Source: Welwitschia mirabilis
Lineage: Eukaryota > Gnetophyta > Gnetopsida > Welwitschiales
DNA length: 64,000 nt
NCBI GenBank assembly: GCA_051453625.1
Contig: JBOZIK010000001.1
Coordinates: forward strand, 246,342,832 to 246,406,831
Direction of reading: 5' to 3'
The translations under genes and the position numbers were made by a program. Position 1 is the first letter of the stretch. The number at the start of each line of letters is the position of its first letter. Shown here one piece after another: positions 59,736 through 64,000 of this stretch. Below the pieces are notes generated by a model. That model searched no databases. It had not been told where the DNA came from and saw nothing but the letters and a program-made list of their open reading frames with translations.

Positions 59736-60720
59736 TCAAGTCCTAAGATATTTTAATTCCTTAGAAAAATAAGGACCAAACCAAACAGAGACCAATTGAT
59801 AAAACATGAAAGGCACATATGCATGACAAGGTAATATTTTGGTTTCACAAAATTTATTTGCAATATAAGAGAGAAAGAGTTTAGATAATTTATAAAAGAA
59901 TATTCTTTTATCAAACAAATGATATGAAGAACTTTAATTATAGATTACATCTAAAATTAATATTGAGAAAGAAAAATATTAATGATTTTATTAGGAATTA
60001 AATATTTTAAATNNNNNNNNNNNNNNNNNNNNNNNNNNNNNNNNNNNNNNNNNNNNNNNNNNNNNNNNNNNNNNNNNNNNNNNNNNNNNNNNNNNNNNNN
60101 NNNNNNNNNNNNAAGGACCAAACCAAACAGAGACCAATTGATAAAACATGAAAGACACCTATGCATGATAAGGTAATATTTTGGTTTCACAAAATTTATT
60201 TGCAATATAAGAGAGAAAGATTTTAGATAATTTATAAAAGAATATTCTTTTATCAAACAAATGATATGAAGAACTTTAATTATAGATACATCTAAAATTG
60301 ATATTGAGAAAGGAAAATATTAATGATTTTATTAGGAATTAAATGTTTTGAAGAAATATTATTAGGATAGATGATGAGGTTTAATATACTTAAGCAGTTC
60401 TCTATGTTTTAGCTTAAAGTATGGATTATCAAAAGATTATAATTTATACTATTTTGAAGTTCAAGATTTCCCAAGTCATACCTTTAAAACAATTTATCAT
60501 TAGAAGCTAAAGTGAACTTAGTAGAAAATTGAAAGATATTTCTTCAAATATTTTTACGAGAATGAAATGAAGAAATATGGGAAGATTTTCTAAATTAGAT
60601 TATTGTTTAGAAAAGGATAGGTCTATTTTTTATTATTTTTGATTGAGGTTTTATGAGCTTTTTATTATTATTCCTTTCCTCATTATTGTCATTTCTGATC
60701 AATAATTATATATCTTATTT
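59736..60720 (-). pseudogene. X-type ORF of minus-strand family-A element
   Basis: In minus-strand order: SRPILF, SHISSFHSRKNI then FQFSTKFTLASNDKLF and YDLGNLELQN (60440-60660), IFFYKLSKLFLSYIANKFCE with TKI (59833-59901) and FMFYQLVSVWFGPYFSKELK with YL (59745-59800). The piece LSYIANKFCETKI matches ISYITIKYCEDKM of the plus-strand ORF at 21368-24513, and YDLGNL matches QDLGYL, in the same order. X begins about 400 bp downstream of this element's protease. A 775-N gap hides the C terminus, and an overlap (59771-60012 and 60113-60355) surrounds gap 60013-60112. Confidence 0.55.
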
Positions 60721-61109
60721 TTTCCATTGTTCTTATTTTTCTTTTACTAATTTTTGATTTTTTTTTTAATATACTATTGTCCTGCTATGCTGCTTGATGA
60801 TAGGGGTGGATGTTAAGACTTATAATAAAAATTTTCAATTAAATTCACATATTAGAATTATTTCATATTAACAGATTTTACTTCTTCATCCTTATAATCA
60901 TAAGTATTTATTTCTATTAGATTTTTATGCAAAGTTGAATCTTGTAGCATTTTTAATCTCATATAAATTGGGTGATATTGAAAAAGTAAGGTTTGTTTAG
61001 CTATTTTTTTAAGTTTTTATTAATCATTCATATCTTTTTCTATAGCATTAAAAAATCTAATAGTGTATGTCTTGTTACTAGTGTGACATTCCATTAATCC
61101 AATTCATGT

Positions 61110-61450
61110 GTCTATGATGTACTGAGTAGATGGATAAAGAATCTTCATAAAATTAGTGAATAAATTCTATCATGTTGTACTTTAATTATAATCATATCTA
61201 TAGGGTAACAACCTTCTTCTACTTGGATAACTAAGTTTTTAATAATCCCCATAGGTTTTCTAATTGAGGTAATAGCCAATAATAATATGATTTGTATATC
61301 TTCCATCTTCTCTTTGATCCAAAGTCTTTTACAAATGTGAAGAGGCATGGTGTTTACATTTTATACTATGTCAATTAAATATTTTATAGTTTTTTTAATT
61401 TTTTTCATAAAGTGATAGTTACTATTCTGCTCAAGGATCTTTAAATTTAG
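61110..61450 (-). pseudogene. Family-A retropepsin, minus strand
   Basis: The open piece 61145-61348 reads MPLHICKRLWIKEKMEDIQI, ILLLAITSIRKPMGIIKNLV and IQVEEGCYPIDMIIIKVQHD, ending SLIL. Upstream codons in the same frame give KKTIKYLIDIV and NVNT, i.e. the active site D-[IL]-G-x-S reads DIV (61363-61371): aspartate kept, glycine lost. It is the longest uninterrupted protease stretch of the family here, and it served to show what is missing between 34596 and 46422. Confidence 0.8.
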
Positions 61451-61689
61451 GTGCTTTTTGTATGACTAAGTTGGAAATAGATTAAGCATGAAATACTCTT
61501 CTAAGGATAGTATGTTTTTATTTCCTTTTAAGTAGGTATTTCTAAATATTAGCATACCTAAGATTTTCTTACAAGAGTTATAAAAAGGATGAGTTCTTAT
61601 TATCATTTTGCATTAAGTATTCATCAAAGGTGGAATTTGTATTAAGACAATGGGTAGGTTATCTTCTTTTTTATTCTTTTATAAAGACT

Positions 61690-61900
61690 TATCTAAAGTT
61701 GAAGGTAAAGTATATGTTTCCAATATTTCTATATCATCCTCTTCCTCATCTTTATCATCATTTTTATAAGTTCAAGTCTTATGGAAAGGTGGTATTGTAT
61801 CAATTATTTTATAATTGTCTTCTTATCTCATTTGGATTTGAAAATGTTTGAGTTACAAGAGATTCTTGTGGTCTTTGAAGAACTAACATTCTTTGATAAA
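61690..61900 (-). pseudogene. Gag-protease linker, minus-strand copy
   Basis: The minus strand reads LVLQRPQESLVTQTFSNPNE, then an acidic stretch, the counterpart of 33543-33752. Several stops. Confidence 0.5.
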
Positions 61901-62111
61901 GCATATTAATTAAATTTTCAATATTTGTACTTTTATTTTTAATAGTTGTATTAGTTCTTATCAACTCTTCCATTAGAACATTTTGATTTCAATTTTAAGA
62001 ATTTGAAGAGCTTGGTTGAAAATTTGAATTATTGAATCTATTCTTGTAAGGCCTTTGGTTAAATGCACATACTTCTTCAAGTATTTTCTCTTTACATGTA
62101 CTCAACAAGGG

Positions 62112-62153
62112 ACATACTTTAATTATATAAGATTTATCATCACATATATCACA
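62112..62153 (-). pseudogene. Gag zinc knuckle (CCHC with H to Y)
   Basis: The minus strand encodes CDICDDKSYIIKVC, followed by PLLSTCKEKILEEVCAF. The spacing C-x2-C-x4-[H]-x4-C is exact, with Tyr (TAT) at the histidine position, a single C-to-T from CAT. It is the best-preserved knuckle in the window. Confidence 0.75.
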
Positions 62154-62159
62154 TGTTGA

Positions 62160-63520
62160 TGTTACATTTTTATCATTTGCTACTTTTTCTTCTAGAATTA
62201 TTTAAGTGTATTTTTTCAAAAAAGTAATGAAATCATTAATCACATTTGTTGTATTATTTTGATATTCTTCCTTATCATGCTTTCCTTCTTTTAATTTCTT
62301 TATAATTTTCCTATAGTTTAAATTTCTTTAAATGTTAATTTATTCCATGTTTGACTAATTTTAATAAGATATTTAAAAAACATCCATGCATTTTCTAAAT
62401 GTAAATTCATTAAGTTGACATCACATGAACAATCTAGAAGTTGTTCAATTTTCCTATTCAATCCACTATAAAAATAATCTATTAATTGTTTTTATAGAAT
62501 TCATTAATAGGATTAGAATGTATACCTNNNNNNNNNNNNNNNNNNNNNNNNNNNNNNNNNNNNNNNNNNNNNNNNNNNNNNNNNNNNNNNNNNNNNNNNN
62601 NNNNNNNNNNNNNNNNNNNNNNNNNNNTGCTTTTCTTCTTTTAAGTCCTTTATCATTTGCCTATAGTTTAAATTTCTTTAAATGTTGATTTATTCCATGT
62701 TTGAGTAATTTCAATAAGATATTTCAAAAACATCCATGCATTTTCTAAACGTAAATTCATTAAGTTGACATCACATGAAAAATCTAGAAGTTGTTTAGTT
62801 TTCCTATTGAATCCACTATAAAAATAATCTATTAATTGTTTTTACAGAATTCATTAATAGGATTAGAATGTGTACCTATAACAAACTATTTATATGTCAT
62901 GGCATAATCCTCATTAGGTTATTATTGAAAATTTGTGACTTCTTTTTTTATTTTTGACATTGTGCTCTTACGCACGAATATTTTGATAAAGGATTCTTCT
63001 ACTTAACTCTAGGTTTTAAAACTTTTATGTTGTATGGTTTTTAGCTAAAGTTTTACTCTATCTGAAAGTATGATAGAAAAGATAATCATGTAGGTTTTAT
63101 CACTAATTCATTTTTCCCATTTCTTGAAGTGAACACTAATTGTTCTATATTGGTGAGATGATAAAAAGGATAATTATTAAATTCTTCTGGAATTTTTGGA
63201 TAAGCACTTAATTTTTTTAGTTCTACATCATCATCAAGAGATAAATTAAAAGAGGATTTCATGTTTTATATGGGCTATTAAATCTTTAAGTTTAACATTT
63301 ACATTAGATGTATCTAAATTAAGAGTTCTTATGATGGTTGTGATATTGCATTATTAAAATAGATTAAAAAATGATTCACTTCTACACTATTGGTTTCTTT
63401 TAACAAATAAAATTTTGAAAGAGAAAAACCTAAAAAATTTTCACTCAACTATTGGAATTCTTTACATACCTAGGATGTGCATACCTGGGTTATGCTTAAG
63501 GTCAACTAGACCTTCTTTGA
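62160..63520 (-). pseudogene. Family-A gag, minus strand
   Basis: In minus-strand order: EYILIEKNIKEGLVDLKHNP then GMHILGM (63475-63560), NLSLDDDVELKKLSAYPKIP with PFYHLTNIEQLVFTSRNGK (about 63130-63260), LYSGFNRKTKQLLDFSC (about 62790-62830) and LENAWMFLKYLIEITQTW (about 62690-62760), leading to the knuckle at 62112. The order is identical to the gag at 40560-42390. An overlap (62278-62527 and 62628-62877) surrounds gap 62528-62627. Confidence 0.75.
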
Positions 63521-64000
63521 TATTTTTCTCAATCAAGATATACTCGCTTAAATACTTCTTCTTTTTACCAAGTGTATTATATCCCTGTATGCTCAATGAT
63601 GTTTCTGTAATATCCTCTTCATTATCATCTAGATAAATACCTAAATCACTACCACATAGAAAACAGAAAACATAGAATTGAGAAAAATAGAAGTAAAACC
63701 AAAATTGAGAGTTGTCCACTTATGTTATCTAATATTGATTTATTTCATAATGGAAAATCAAAAACAAAAACAAAACAGTAAAAAATCTCAAAAAAATCCT
63801 AACCCTTGACCATTCTCTCCTATGTCATCTAGATGATAGATAGGATAACAAACTCATAAAATATGGATGGAAAAATAAAAAAATGCAAAAAAATGTGAAA
63901 AGAAAAACTATGGTATTTATAGTAAAAATATAATATTACTATAAATAAATACTTACTTCAAAATACAAAGAACTTATCTAGGTAATGACAATTTCCAAAC
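63521..64000 (-). other. Leader of minus-strand family-A element, cut by window end
   Basis: The last bases on the plus strand ('aacttatctaggtaatgacaatttccaa') match 35655-35680 ('actcacctaaataatgacaaccctt'), which lies about 20 bp before the PBS there. The PBS and 5' LTR of this element should therefore begin within tens of bases beyond the window. One dyad motif lies at 63824-63850. Confidence 0.6.

Noticed and set aside
1-64000. A bacterial-type operon, CRISPR array, defence system or organellar insert
   Set aside because: No ordered intact ORFs, ribosome binding sites, spaced direct repeats or recognisable plastid or mitochondrial genes are present. Everything identifiable is plant retroelement.

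Overview
The window reads as heterochromatic DNA from a seed plant, very probably a flowering plant. It is strongly AT-rich, CpG is visibly scarce, and I find no intact host gene, rRNA, tRNA or CRISPR array. Everything I can identify is decayed retroelement: Ty3/gypsy LTR retrotransposons with a tRNA-Asp-type primer binding site (as in the Athila/Tat lineage) and one plant L1-type LINE. All coding regions carry stops and frameshifts. Several catalytic residues are lost, mostly by G-to-A or C-to-T changes as expected from methylated cytosine decay.

Layout. 1-4.6 kb: LTR tip, polypurine tract (PPT) and 3' part of a minus-strand element of the main family ('family A'). 4.6-15.75 kb: two LTR-like blocks of a related subfamily, a fragment of an unknown protein ('X'), and a minus-strand LINE (about 14.7 to 9.5 kb). 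15.75-17.3 kb: the only reverse transcriptase/RNase H/integrase remnant, plus strand. 18.84-30.69 kb: a 5' LTR of a plus-strand element ('O') split by a second plus-strand element ('inner', 19183-29778), which is bounded by paired LTRs and a 5-bp target duplication GGCAT. 30.7-34.6 kb: O's primer binding site (PBS), gag and start of protease. 34.7-46.42 kb: a minus-strand block including two family-A elements in tandem sharing one LTR. 46.42-47.3 kb: the rest of O's protease and then X. 47.3-51.5 kb: unrecognised, with one SINE-like motif. 51.5-53.7 kb: gag/protease remnant of another gypsy lineage. 55.08-64 kb: a minus-strand family-A element (3' LTR, PPT, 3' region, X, protease, gag, leader), cut by the window end just before its expected PBS.

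Family A has the order LTR - PBS - leader - gag - zinc knuckle - protease - X - long non-coding 3' region - PPT - LTR. In the copies visible here protease is followed almost directly by X, with no reverse transcriptase or integrase. It therefore looks like a non-autonomous gag-protease family with a conserved extra ORF, probably mobilised in trans. X and a short recurring palindrome (about 26-40 bp, scattered through LTRs, leaders and 3' regions) are the parts I cannot assign to anything known.

Assembly caution: there are about 34 N runs, mostly 100 N. Seventeen are flanked by near-identical direct copies (24-800 bp), meaning unmerged overlapping contig ends. These fake tandem duplications inflate repeat counts and break ORFs.
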